A stretch of DNA of 54,172 bases from Deltaproteobacteria bacterium (GTDB lineage: Bacteria; Desulfobacterota; Desulfobaccia; Desulfobaccales; 0-14-0-80-60-11): NCBI GenBank assembly GCA_021813445.1, contig JAKAKP010000040.1, forward strand, positions 1 through 54,172, in the 5' to 3' direction. The notes beneath the pieces were generated by a model. It was not told the origin of the DNA. It did not search any database and saw nothing but the letters and a program-made list of their open reading frames with translations. Positions 43,676 through 51,846 of the stretch are shown piece after piece. Position 1 is the stretch's first letter, and each line of letters begins with the position of its first letter. A program made the position numbers and the translations under genes.

Positions 43676-44581
43676 TTACAGATGCGGCAGTTTCTGTTGT
43701 TTCACCAGCACTTCCTGAAAGAGGTCGCCCTGTTGCTCGGCCCGGCGTATGGCTTCATCAGAGAGGAATTGCAGCTTCGCCGGGTCTGGCTGCAATACAA
43801 AATGCTCCAGTTCCTCCCAGGCCAGGGGACAGGAGACCAGGGGTTTTTCCCGGGCCCGCAGCGAATAAACGCAGATCATCGTCTTTTTGGGGTCGTTTTG
43901 TTCCCAGTTGATAAATACCCGGCCTGGCCGCGATTCCTTGGCCATTTTGGCAGTTATCAGGTCTGGATAATTTTTTCCCATGATCGCGGCCACGGCCTTG
44001 GCAAATTTTTTTGTCTGCCCGAAGGTCGTGTCTGAACGATTCAAAGGGATGTAGACATGGAGCCCCTTTTGACCCGAAGTCTTGACATAGCTGGCAAGCT
44101 GCAGCGGCAGCAGCAGGTCCCGGAGGATCAGGGCCACCCGGGTGCAGTCCAGGATGCCGGCCGGCTTGCCGGGGTCGAGATCAAAGACCAGGGCATCAGG
44201 GGTTTCCGGAGAACCGGCCCGGGCCAGGGGGACGTGGAGTTCCAGGGAGGCCAGGTTCTGCACCCACATCAGGGTGGCCAGATCGTTGACCAGGCAGACC
44301 GTTCTTTGCTCTCCATCGTCCTCGCGGACCTCCGCGGTTTGCACCCAGGCCGGTCGATGCGAGGGACAGCGCTTTTCGAAAAAAAAGTCCTGGTCCACGC
44401 CCTCGGGATAGCGTTTGAAAGTCAAGGCCCGGTCCTGCAAATGGGGCAGGATGAACCTGGCCATGCGCCGGTAATAATCGAGAATTTGAGCCTTAGTGAA
44501 GCCGTAGGCAGGATAGAGGTCCTTTTCGAGGTTGGCTAAAAAAAGCCTTCTTCCCTCGATCTCCACAATTTTGCGGCTCAC
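43676..44581 (-). CDS. LigD polymerase domain (NHEJ primase-polymerase)
   Basis: 301 residues, archaeo-eukaryotic primase-type polymerase that fills gaps at broken ends. DFFFEKRCPSHRP, FDLDPG (metal ligands), YVKTSGQKGLHVYIPL and VFINWEQND are the expected blocks. It is a stand-alone protein, unlike fused mycobacterial LigD. Its ATG overlaps the stop of the Ku C-terminal half by four bases (ATGA). Confidence 0.95.
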   Translation of the reverse strand: MSRKIVEIEGRRLFLANLEKDLYPAYGFTKAQILDYYRRMARFILPHLQDRALTFKRYPEGVDQDFFFEKRCPSHRPAWVQTAEVREDDGEQRTVCLVNDLATLMWVQNLASLELHVPLARAGSPETPDALVFDLDPGKPAGILDCTRVALILRDLLLPLQLASYVKTSGQKGLHVYIPLNRSDTTFGQTKKFAKAVAAIMGKNYPDLITAKMAKESRPGRVFINWEQNDPKKTMICVYSLRAREKPLVSCPLAWEELEHFVLQPDPAKLQFLSDEAIRRAEQQGDLFQEVLVKQQKLPHL

Positions 44582-44976
44582 TGGTTCTTCTTCAGGGCGC
44601 GCATGCTCTCCTCCAGCGCGGCGATGAGATCGGCCGGACCTTCTCCCTCCGCGGCCTCTGCTGCCGGAGCCTCTACCTCGCCTTTTTCTTTCGCTTTCTG
44701 CTTCAGGAGAGCCAAGATCTTTTGGCGGCGCGCGTCCGCGTATTTTTCGGGGTTAAAATCCGCCACGCTTGCTTTAATGCTCTGTTTTAGGCGGCTTTTC
44801 GCAGCGGCGTCGACCGTTTCTGGCCCGGGAGGGAGGTCCGCCGCAGGCAGGATTTCTTCGTGATAATGCAGGGTGATCAAGGCCAGCGCTCCCTCCTCGC
44901 TTTTGACCAGGACCAAATACTCGCGCTCATGGAGGACGAATTTGGCGAGCCCCGCCTTGTTGGTGCGGCGCATCAC
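44578..44976 (-). CDS. ku: Ku, C-terminal half (split gene)
   Basis: Encodes the second half of a bacterial Ku (MRRTNKAGLAKFVLHEREYL to a Lys/Glu-rich tail, about 131 residues from the ATG at 44973). In an unbroken Ku, YRLLREAMRRT would run on from the upstream half. The ATG shares its A with the TGA of that half (TGATG), and GGGGAGG overlaps the end of the upstream gene, so translation could be coupled. Either a heteromeric Ku or a frameshifted gene. Confidence 0.8.
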   Translation of the reverse strand: MMRRTNKAGLAKFVLHEREYLVLVKSEEGALALITLHYHEEILPAADLPPGPETVDAAAKSRLKQSIKASVADFNPEKYADARRQKILALLKQKAKEKGEVEAPAAEAAEGEGPADLIAALEESMRALKKNQ

Positions 44977-45362
44977 CTCCCCAGCAGCCGGTAAGCCTTT
45001 TCGCCCCCTTTCGCAGGCACGAGATAATAGGGGTGATCAAAATAGAGGGGGTCCACTTCCTGCAGATCGATGAACTCAACGATCTCGATGGTGCGGCTGC
45101 GCTCCGGGGAGACGGATTCCAGTTCCTCGTCGGCAATCAACAGATATTTACCGGGGCCGATTTCATAGCCCCGGATAACCTCTTCCGGGGGAACCGTAAC
45201 CTCTTCCCGGGGGCAGAACATCCTTCTGGCCAGGGGCGAATAATCTTTGCGGTGCAGCAGGTGAAAGGAGACGCGGCCGGGCTCGATGGCCTTGACCAAC
45301 TGCACCGGAATCGCCACCAGGCTGAAACTGATGGTGCCGGTCCAAATTGCCTGCACTGCCAT
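44973..45362 (-). CDS. ku: Ku, N-terminal half (split gene)
   Basis: 129 residues, MAVQAIWTGTISFSLVAIPV, the typical Ku beginning and beta-barrel part, ending KAYRLLGR and TGA. The bases CTGCTGGGGAGGTGATG show that one missing base after CTGCTG breaks the frame: adding one gives LLREVMRRT, the family sequence. Together the two halves make a normal-size Ku of about 260 residues. A second, intact ku lies 81 bases upstream. Confidence 0.82.
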   Translation of the reverse strand: MAVQAIWTGTISFSLVAIPVQLVKAIEPGRVSFHLLHRKDYSPLARRMFCPREEVTVPPEEVIRGYEIGPGKYLLIADEELESVSPERSRTIEIVEFIDLQEVDPLYFDHPYYLVPAKGGEKAYRLLGR

Positions 45363-45390
45363 TGCCTTTCCCCCGTTCGAAAGAACTTAT

Positions 45391-45430
45391 CTCACGCCAA
45401 GACGCGAAGACGCAAAGCAAGACGCAAGTT
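45391..45430. repeat. GACGC tandem repeat between the two ku genes
   Basis: CTCACGCCAAGACGCGAAGACGC followed by AAAGCAAGACGCAAG is a short tandem run of AAGACGC units of a kind common in bacterial spacers. It lies in the 81-base gap between the two ku genes. Confidence 0.6.
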
Positions 45431-45443
45431 ATCGGGTTTTCAT

Positions 45444-46214
45444 TCAGGCCACTTTCTTCAGGCTCGCTTCCAGGGCCTCCAGCAGCTTGTCCGGCGCCGT
45501 GGCTTTCAAGCGCCGGGGGCGCAGGAACGCAATCTTTTCGCCCCGCGCCTTTTTGTCAAGCAAAGCCTGCAACTTTTGCTGATGTTCGTTGGTAAATTTC
45601 TCGGGCTCAAAAGGCACGGTCAATTGCTGGATCAGATCGCCGCCGATTTTCAGTTCTTTTTCCGACAAAGCAAATTTCTGAAGATCAAGGGAGGCTACCG
45701 GAATCACTTCGTCGGCATAGCGCAAAGTGTTGAGGCGCAGGCGCTTCCCCCTTGCCTGCAAGGCCCCGAGATAGGAGCGCTTGCGCATGGTCCAGGTGCA
45801 GATGCCGGCCGCTGCCGTCTCCGTCAGCGCCTCGGCCAGCGCCTGATAGACTTTGGCGGAGCCATCGGGCTCCAGGTAATATAATTTTTCCAGGAAGATG
45901 GGATCGATCTGGGCGGTTTTGACGAATTCGTGGACTTCGATCATCCGGCTGCTTTGGGGTTCGGTTTCTTCGAGTTCCCCGGGATCGACGAGGATATATT
46001 TCCCCTCCTCCAGTTCAAACCCTTTGGTTTGCTCTGCCGGAGGCACGGGCACTTTTTCGTAGGCACAGACCATTTGTTGCTGCAATTTCACTTGATCATG
46101 TTTGTGGACTAAGTGAAATTGAATCCGGATTTCTTTGACCGCGGTATGCAGATTCACGGGGACATCCGTATCTCCAAAATGGATGACTCCTTTCCAGACG
46201 GTTCTGTCCGCCAC
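45444..46214 (-). CDS. ku: Ku, intact second copy
   Basis: 256 residues, full-length prokaryotic Ku that forms a ring on DNA ends and recruits LigD. ADRTVWKGVIHFGDTDVPVNLH, the KVYQALAEALTETAAAGICTW core and a basic C-terminal tail (RPRRLKATAPDKLLEALEAS) are complete. It is only distantly similar to the split copy. GTG start at 46214 with GGAGG seven bases before it. First gene of the NHEJ operon with its own promoter. Confidence 0.95.
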   Translation of the reverse strand: MADRTVWKGVIHFGDTDVPVNLHTAVKEIRIQFHLVHKHDQVKLQQQMVCAYEKVPVPPAEQTKGFELEEGKYILVDPGELEETEPQSSRMIEVHEFVKTAQIDPIFLEKLYYLEPDGSAKVYQALAEALTETAAAGICTWTMRKRSYLGALQARGKRLRLNTLRYADEVIPVASLDLQKFALSEKELKIGGDLIQQLTVPFEPEKFTNEHQQKLQALLDKKARGEKIAFLRPRRLKATAPDKLLEALEASLKKVA

Positions 46215-46270
46215 TGAGAATCCTCCCTGGTGCCCTCAAAGCCAGGCTGGTTGTTCAGTCTCTTAGCGAC

Positions 46271-46300
46271 AAGATAAGTATTGCGCGAAATGGCTGTCAA
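46271..46300 (-). promoter_or_regulatory. Predicted promoter of the NHEJ operon
   Basis: On the minus strand TTGACA (46300-46295), an 18-base spacer and TATCTT (46276-46271); transcription would start near 46264, about 50 bases before the ku GTG. The -35 is perfect, the -10 matches four of six. Confidence 0.5.
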
Positions 46301-46405
46301 GACAGGGGAGGTGCACATTTGAGCCCGGTCGGATGGAGGGGATGCCAGAAAGCCGACAGGCTGAGCAATTGACGGGAGATGCAGGATGAAATCCGTTGAA
46401 ATGAA

Positions 46406-46495
46406 TTCCCCCCTTTGCTAAAGGGGGGCAGGGGGGATTACCTAAGCGCTCGATAATCCCTCTAAATCTCCCTTTAGGAAAGGGGGACTTTAAAA
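46406..46495. repeat. Dispersed repeat family A (C/G box pair)
   Basis: TTCCCCCCTTTGCTAAAGGG with GGGCAGGGGGGATTACC, then AATCTCCCTTTAGGAAAGGG with GGACTTTAAAATC. It occupies the 326-base gap between the NHEJ promoter region and the exporter operon end. No gene is seen. Confidence 0.75.
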
Positions 46496-46540
46496 TCTTG
46501 GTTCAGAGATCGGGTTTGAAATAATAAAGGCAACTGTCTT

Positions 46541-48076
46541 CTAATTCTCAGGATTGGCAGAATAAGCGGCAGAAGTCGAAGGATTTTCTGTTTTAGCCTG
46601 ATCCTTTTCGGGCAGAGGCACGGTCTTCCACCAGCCGCCCCCCAGGGCCACGAACAAGGCGGCCGTGTCTTGAAGGCGCAGGGCCTGGGCCTGGATGTAG
46701 CCCAAGCGGGCCTGCTGATACTGGTTGTCCGCAGTCAGCACCTGCAGGTAGTTGGCCAGCCCGGACTGATAGTTTGCCTGAATCAGCTGCAAGGCCTGCT
46801 CGGCCGCGGCCAGGGCTGCGCTTTGCGCCTTGAGGGTCTCGGCATCATGCTCCACCGCCCGCAGGGTGTCGGCCACCTGCTGGAAGGAGGTGACCACCAC
46901 CTGCCGGTAGTCGGACAGGGAGGCGTTAAAGGCCTCAATCGCGGCTTTACGTTGATGCCAGAGGGTGCCGCCCTGGAAGATGGGCTGGGCCAGGGTGGCG
47001 CCGAGACTCCAGACATTGGCGGCAGTGCCGAAGAACTTGGTAATGGTGTCAGTGGTTTGCCCGTAAGAGCCGCTGAGGGTCAGGTTAGGAAACATATTGG
47101 CCGTGGCCACGCCGATGTTGGCGCTGGCGGTATGCAGTTGAGCTTCGGCCGCCAGGATATCCGGGCGCTGCCGCACCAGTTGGGAGGGGAGGGTGACCGG
47201 CAGGTCCCGGGGGAGGGTGAAGTCCGCCAGGGCGAGATGGGGTGCGGCCCATTCTCCGGGGGTGCGGCCCACCAAGGCCGCCAACAGATGATTGGCTTTG
47301 GCCAGGTTTTGCTTCAAGGGCGGCAGAGTGGCCTCCGTGGCGGCAAGCTGGGATTGGAGGCTGAGCACATTGGCGTAAGGTACGGTGCCAGCCTGGAATT
47401 GGGTCTCGGTGAGGCGGAGTTGTTCTTTCTGGAAGTCGATGAGCTTTTCCGTGGCTTCGATTTGGGACCTGTAGGCCGCCTGGGCCACCGCGGCGTTGGC
47501 TACGTTGCCCAACAGGGTCAAGTAGGTGCCCCAGGCGGTGTAATTTTGGTAATCGGCCTGGGCCGCCAGACCCTCGACGGTGCGCCGCGTCCCGCCCCAG
47601 AGATCCAGGAGATAGCTCACCGTGACCGAACCGGAGTAAAGGGTAAAGATGTTTCCCGGGGCATTGGCGGCCCCGAACTGGGCGGTGGTAAAGCGCTGCC
47701 GGGTGGTGTCGAAGCTGCCGCTGACCTGGGGCAAAAAGGCCCCGTAGCCGGCTTTAAGGTTCTCCTGGCTCTGACGCAGGCGGGCCTGGGCCGACTGCAA
47801 GGTGGGGCTCTGGCTAACAGCCTCCCTGATTAAGGCGTCCAGCTTAGGGGACTTGAATAAGCGCCACCAGTCCGCGGCGATGTCACCGCCGCGTTCGAAG
47901 CGCTGGGTCTGGCCGTCGGCGGCCACGGTTCTGGCGGGTTCCTGACCCTGGGTATATTGGCTCACCGCCGGAGGCTCCGGCCGCACGAAATCAGGCCCCA
48001 CCGCACAGCCCGCGAACAGCAGCCAGCAGAGAACGGCCAATGGCACCAGGCAAAGGGGATTATTTTGTTTCCACAT
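46541..48076 (-). CDS. Outer membrane efflux lipoprotein (TolC/NodT family)
   Basis: 511 residues. Lipoprotein signal peptide ends in LLFAGC (lipobox, Cys at about residue 24). Two repeated TolC-type coiled-coil halves follow, with RQRPDILAAEAQLHTASANIGVATA as the family signature. Forms the outer-membrane channel for the exporter whose other parts lie upstream. It overlaps the HlyD-type gene by 17 bases. Confidence 0.94.
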   Translation of the reverse strand: MWKQNNPLCLVPLAVLCWLLFAGCAVGPDFVRPEPPAVSQYTQGQEPARTVAADGQTQRFERGGDIAADWWRLFKSPKLDALIREAVSQSPTLQSAQARLRQSQENLKAGYGAFLPQVSGSFDTTRQRFTTAQFGAANAPGNIFTLYSGSVTVSYLLDLWGGTRRTVEGLAAQADYQNYTAWGTYLTLLGNVANAAVAQAAYRSQIEATEKLIDFQKEQLRLTETQFQAGTVPYANVLSLQSQLAATEATLPPLKQNLAKANHLLAALVGRTPGEWAAPHLALADFTLPRDLPVTLPSQLVRQRPDILAAEAQLHTASANIGVATANMFPNLTLSGSYGQTTDTITKFFGTAANVWSLGATLAQPIFQGGTLWHQRKAAIEAFNASLSDYRQVVVTSFQQVADTLRAVEHDAETLKAQSAALAAAEQALQLIQANYQSGLANYLQVLTADNQYQQARLGYIQAQALRLQDTAALFVALGGGWWKTVPLPEKDQAKTENPSTSAAYSANPEN

Positions 48077-49145
48077 AGACGTCCACCAGTTGTCCCGGAT
48101 AGACCTTCATGTTTTGCGGCGGCTTGAAGCGAAACAAGACCGGCAGCACCCGGACGTCCACCCGCTCGGTCCTTTGGTTGGACAGCTCGATCTTGGGGCT
48201 GACGTAAGGCTGCACCCGCTCAAACTCCAGGGGGATGCGGGTGTTGGTGCCCCGGATCTGCATCTGGGCGTTCATCTTATCCGGCGGCGGCATCCGGGGA
48301 ATGAGAATCTCATCGATGTAACACCGGACTTCCAGGTATTCCTGGGGCGGCCCCATGACCACCACGGGATCATAGCCCTGGGTGTAGGTGTTATAGGTGC
48401 CTTGGGTGGAGGTGAAATTGCCGGCCGCGGTGTTCACCGCCAACACGACTCCGTCCACCGGCGCCCGGATGGTGTATTTGGCCAGCAGGGCCGCGCCGCT
48501 TTCATAGGTTTTGGTCAAGGCCTCATATTGATGCTGCTGGTTTTGGATATCATAGATCCAGGCCCCGGCCTTGGTCAGCTCATACTGCCGCCGGGCCACC
48601 GCGAGGTTGGCCTTGTTGGCGTTAGCGGTATTCTCCGCGGTGTCCAACTGATCTTTGCTCACCGATTTGGGGTTCATCTGATAAGATTTGCGCAGTTTGT
48701 TCAGCGTATCCTGGGCGGTTTTCAACTGGGCCGCGGCATATTCCATCTGGGCCTTGGAGACCCGGAGGTTCTCCAGCCGGGGCTGGGCCTTGAGTTCCCG
48801 GAGGAGGGTCAGGGCCGCGGTGGCCTGGGCTTTTTGCTGCTCCACCGTGGCCCGCTGCACGGAATCGTCCAGCAGCACCAAGGGGGTGCCCTTTTGCACC
48901 GTCTGGCCCTCAGTGACCAGGATCTTGGTAATGACGCCGGGCACCTCGGGAAAGATATTGATGTTGGCCCCGTTGGACTGGTAGCTTTCGATGATGCCGT
49001 TGGCATAAATGCCTTGGGCATAAGGATTCACCGCGGGGTTAAAGGCCGGCGGCAGCGGCTTTTTTTGGATGCCGAGGAAATAGGCGCTGGCCAGGCCTCC
49101 CACCAGTCCTATAATGGCTAACATAAACAGCCACTTATTCTTCAC
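48060..49145 (-). CDS. HlyD-family periplasmic adaptor
   Basis: 361 residues, one N-terminal membrane anchor (KNKWLFMLAIIGLVGGLASAY), lipoyl-like half GVITKILVTEGQTVQKGTPL, a long coiled-coil hairpin and IRAPVDGVVLAVNTAAGNF. Connects inner-membrane ABC permease and outer-membrane channel. The GTG at 49145 follows GGAGG, and the start overlaps the ATPase gene by 11 bases; the upstream frame part is not used. Confidence 0.92.
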   Translation of the reverse strand: MKNKWLFMLAIIGLVGGLASAYFLGIQKKPLPPAFNPAVNPYAQGIYANGIIESYQSNGANINIFPEVPGVITKILVTEGQTVQKGTPLVLLDDSVQRATVEQQKAQATAALTLLRELKAQPRLENLRVSKAQMEYAAAQLKTAQDTLNKLRKSYQMNPKSVSKDQLDTAENTANANKANLAVARRQYELTKAGAWIYDIQNQQHQYEALTKTYESGAALLAKYTIRAPVDGVVLAVNTAAGNFTSTQGTYNTYTQGYDPVVVMGPPQEYLEVRCYIDEILIPRMPPPDKMNAQMQIRGTNTRIPLEFERVQPYVSPKIELSNQRTERVDVRVLPVLFRFKPPQNMKVYPGQLVDVYVETK

Positions 49146-49839
49146 GCAAACCTCCGCTGGTGATCTTGACGATCCTGCCGTCTTCCATTTGGATGATACG
49201 ATCGCCGTATTCGTAGATCCGGGCATCGTGGGTGACAATCAGGATGCATCGATGTTCGTTCAAGAGTTGTTCTTTAACGAAGGAAATGATCATGCGGCCG
49301 GTGGCGCCGTCCAGAGAAGCGGTGGGTTCATCGAAGATCAGGATGTCGGGCCGGCTGGCAATAGCCCGGGCCAGGGCGACGCGTTGCTGTTCCCCGCCGC
49401 TAAGCTTCGTGGGCGTCAGCGTCGCCCGGTCCTGGAGCCCCACTATCTCCAGATATTCCCCGGCAATCCGCAGGGATTCATCCCAGTCCTGCTTTTTCAG
49501 GATCAAGGGAATAGCGACATTCTCCAAGGTAGTCAGTTTCGGGAACAAGTGATAGTCCTGAAAGACGAAGCCGATATTGTTCAATCTGAAATCCGCGATG
49601 TCATTGGGAGGCAAGGTCCAGATTTCCTTGCCTTTAACCAGGACCCGCCCGGAATTCGGCCGGAGAATCCCGGAGATCATGCTCAACAGGGTGGTCTTGC
49701 CGCTGCCGGAGGGCCCCACGATATAGAGCATTTCCCCATAGTTGGCCTCGAAACTGATGCCGCGCACCGCATAGGTCTTGATTTCCTCCGTGCCGAACCA
49801 CTTTACCAGTTCGATGGCCTGCACCGCCGCTTCGGTCAT
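49135..49839 (-). CDS. ABC transporter ATPase (MacB/DevA type)
   Basis: 234 residues with Walker A GPSGSGKTT, Q-loop VFQDYHLF, signature LSGGEQQRVALARA, Walker B ILIFDEPTASLD and H-loop VTHDARI. The size and sequence fit LolD/MacB/DevA ATPases that pair with FtsX-like permeases. ATG at 49839 follows GAGG; the upstream permease ends three bases before it. Confidence 0.95.
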   Translation of the reverse strand: MTEAAVQAIELVKWFGTEEIKTYAVRGISFEANYGEMLYIVGPSGSGKTTLLSMISGILRPNSGRVLVKGKEIWTLPPNDIADFRLNNIGFVFQDYHLFPKLTTLENVAIPLILKKQDWDESLRIAGEYLEIVGLQDRATLTPTKLSGGEQQRVALARAIASRPDILIFDEPTASLDGATGRMIISFVKEQLLNEHRCILIVTHDARIYEYGDRIIQMEDGRIVKITSGGLREE

Positions 49840-49841
49840 CG

Positions 49842-50978
49842 TCAACCTCGGAAAATTTCGAAGGGTTCGATCTTGATGACCTTGCGCACCGCAATGTAGC
49901 TGGAGACTGCCACAATGACGAGCACCATGGCGAAGGCCAGAGCGAGATTGAAGAAAGTGATAACGGCAGCATAATTGGGCACCTTTTGCTTGGCGACGAA
50001 AATCAATAGAGAACTGAGGCCGATGCCCAGGCCATAGCCGGTGACGCCGGTGGACAGGGCTTGAAAGAGGATCATATAGACCAGCTCATAACCTTTGGCG
50101 CCGATAGCCTTCAAGGCCCCGAATTTTTCCATATTCTCCAAAACAAAGGTATAAAAGGTCTGGCCGCAGATGGAGAGGCCCACCAGGAAACTGATCAGGG
50201 TCATGACCAGGATGTTGGTGCCGACCCCGGTCTGGTACTTGTAATAGTCGGCCACCCGTTGCTGAAACTCTTTATTGGTCAGGGCCAGATAGCCGGCCTT
50301 GGCTACTTCCGCCTTGATGTGCGGGATGTCTGCGGCGCTCTTGGGTTCCACCAGGATATACGCCATGGTGAAGCGGGGAGAGGGGATATACTGAATGGCC
50401 CGCGTAAAAGTGGTATAGAGCGTAGGGATGCCGAACAGGCCGCTGGTGGCCACCTTGGCAATCCCCACCACCACGCCCCGGTGGTCGTTGAGTTCGAAGG
50501 TTGTGCCGATGGTGGGGTTTTCCAGCTTGGCGAATTCTTCGTCTTTCACCACTATGAAGCCGTTGTCGGCAAAAATATCCTGAATATTCCCCTGGATCAA
50601 TTCCGGGCGGCCCACCAGACTGGAGTCGTCCAAACCGAGGACGCTACAGGGTTGATAAGTGCCGTCCCGCAGTTTGACCAGAGAGGTCCCGGAATATAAG
50701 GGAACCGCGTAATTCACCCCATTGATGCTGCGCACCGCGTCCAGGATATAATCGGGCAATTGGATGCTGTTAAGGGGATTGTTGACCGCGGGGTCCATGA
50801 CCCAGACGCTGGAGCCGATGTTAATGATGGTGGCCGAGGCCTTGGAGAGGATGCCCGCAAAAACCGAAGTCATCTGCACCATGAGAAACACCGCAAAGGT
50901 AATCCCCACGATCAGGGTGGCAAATTTGCCCCGGTCGTTGACCAGCAATTTGAAGGCGATTTTCAGGATTCCTTTCAT
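49842..50978 (-). CDS. FtsX-like ABC permease (DevC/MacB type)
   Basis: 378 residues, four membrane segments: one near 20-42 and three at the C-terminus (about 255-370), with a large periplasmic MacB-like core between. The ending VRKVIKIEPFEIFRG is typical for DevC-like permeases. Makes the inner-membrane part with the ATPase gene directly downstream. Confidence 0.93.
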   Translation of the reverse strand: MKGILKIAFKLLVNDRGKFATLIVGITFAVFLMVQMTSVFAGILSKASATIINIGSSVWVMDPAVNNPLNSIQLPDYILDAVRSINGVNYAVPLYSGTSLVKLRDGTYQPCSVLGLDDSSLVGRPELIQGNIQDIFADNGFIVVKDEEFAKLENPTIGTTFELNDHRGVVVGIAKVATSGLFGIPTLYTTFTRAIQYIPSPRFTMAYILVEPKSAADIPHIKAEVAKAGYLALTNKEFQQRVADYYKYQTGVGTNILVMTLISFLVGLSICGQTFYTFVLENMEKFGALKAIGAKGYELVYMILFQALSTGVTGYGLGIGLSSLLIFVAKQKVPNYAAVITFFNLALAFAMVLVIVAVSSYIAVRKVIKIEPFEIFRG

Positions 50979-51005
50979 ACTCGTACCTCGGCGGGAAAAC
51001 AGGCT

Positions 51006-51665
51006 TCATTCCGCCTGCGCCAGTCCTTGTAAGGCGCATAGGGAAAACCGGGTGATATGGTCGGCCAGGGCCTTCACCTCTGCAGGTCCGTATTGCTGCT
51101 CCGGGAAAAGACGCTGGATGACCGGCTGGGCGTGGCGGTGATGCAGGCATTGGCCGATGATGCTTAACTGGCAGAGGCGCACCTGCTGGTCGGTGCCCGC
51201 GGGCCCCAAAATGGCCCGGACGATGGACTCCAGGCGCTGGGCCGTGGGGCGGATCATTCTTTCCACCACTGCATCCAGGGCGGCAGTGGGCTCGATCATT
51301 TCCCTAGCCATCAACTTGCTGCGCCAGGCGGGCGCACCTTCATCAAACAAGCTAAAGATAATGTGCTGGATAAAGGAGTGCAACCGTTGGGCCGCAGATA
51401 TATCCTGCCGTTCGGTCTCGGTTAGAGGATATTTCTCCAGGGCGTGGCTGTGGGCGTATTCAATGACCGCGGCGTAGAGGCCTACCTTATCGCCAAAATG
51501 ATAATTAACCGCAGCAACGTTGGCCCGGGCCCGTCGGCAGATTTCCCGGACCGTGGTCTTGTGAAATCCCTGCTCGGCAAAGACTTCACCCGCGGCCTCC
51601 AACAGACGCTGCTGGGTCTCGGTAGTCACTGCGGTGCCTTTTCTGGGGTACATGCCAGCCATCAT
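51006..51665 (-). CDS. TetR-family repressor of the exporter operon (CecR-like)
   Basis: About 219 residues. The N-terminal helix-turn-helix is TTVREICRRARANVAAVNYHFGDK, and the C-terminal domain resembles the CecR (YbiH) group, which in E. coli controls a similarly arranged ABC/HlyD system. ATG at 51665 is used; a GTG at 51629 with AAAAGG upstream is a strong alternative. It is the first gene of the exporter operon, 27 bases before the permease gene, so it likely represses its own promoter. Confidence 0.9.
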   Translation of the reverse strand: MMAGMYPRKGTAVTTETQQRLLEAAGEVFAEQGFHKTTVREICRRARANVAAVNYHFGDKVGLYAAVIEYAHSHALEKYPLTETERQDISAAQRLHSFIQHIIFSLFDEGAPAWRSKLMAREMIEPTAALDAVVERMIRPTAQRLESIVRAILGPAGTDQQVRLCQLSIIGQCLHHRHAQPVIQRLFPEQQYGPAEVKALADHITRFSLCALQGLAQAE

Positions 51666-51684
51666 CAAACCTATGTTTCAATTA

Positions 51685-51713
51685 AATGTATTAAACAAAT
51701 GTTTTAATGTCAA
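51685..51713 (-). promoter_or_regulatory. Promoter with operator of the TetR/exporter operon
   Basis: On the minus strand TTGACA (51713-51708), exactly 17 bases, TACATT (51690-51685). The spacer is filled by ATTAAACAAATGTTTTAAT (51690-51708, plus-strand reading), a near-perfect palindrome. Binding of the TetR protein there would block RNA polymerase. Confidence 0.7.
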
Positions 51714-51749
51714 TCCAAAAATATAACCGCCTATTTTCGCATGCTGTGG

Positions 51750-51806
51750 TAGCGCTTCGCTCAGAATGACAGTTTAGAGTAATATGAGGTTTTAAAATGG
51801 CTTCAA
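51750..51806. repeat. Half copy of the 16354 MITE-like element
   Basis: GCGCTTCGCTCAGAATGACA then GAGGTTTTAAAATGGCTTC match the right part and terminal repeat of the element at 16354-16474. The left half is not recognisable here. It lies between the TetR operon promoter and the end of the beta-CASP gene. Confidence 0.55.
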
Positions 51807-51846
51807 GTGAGAGATTTTCTTAGATATCGCCAGTGCGGTTTAGGAT

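Noticed and set aside
45391-45430. CRISPR-like repeat
   Set aside because: Short tandem 7-8 base units without spacers.
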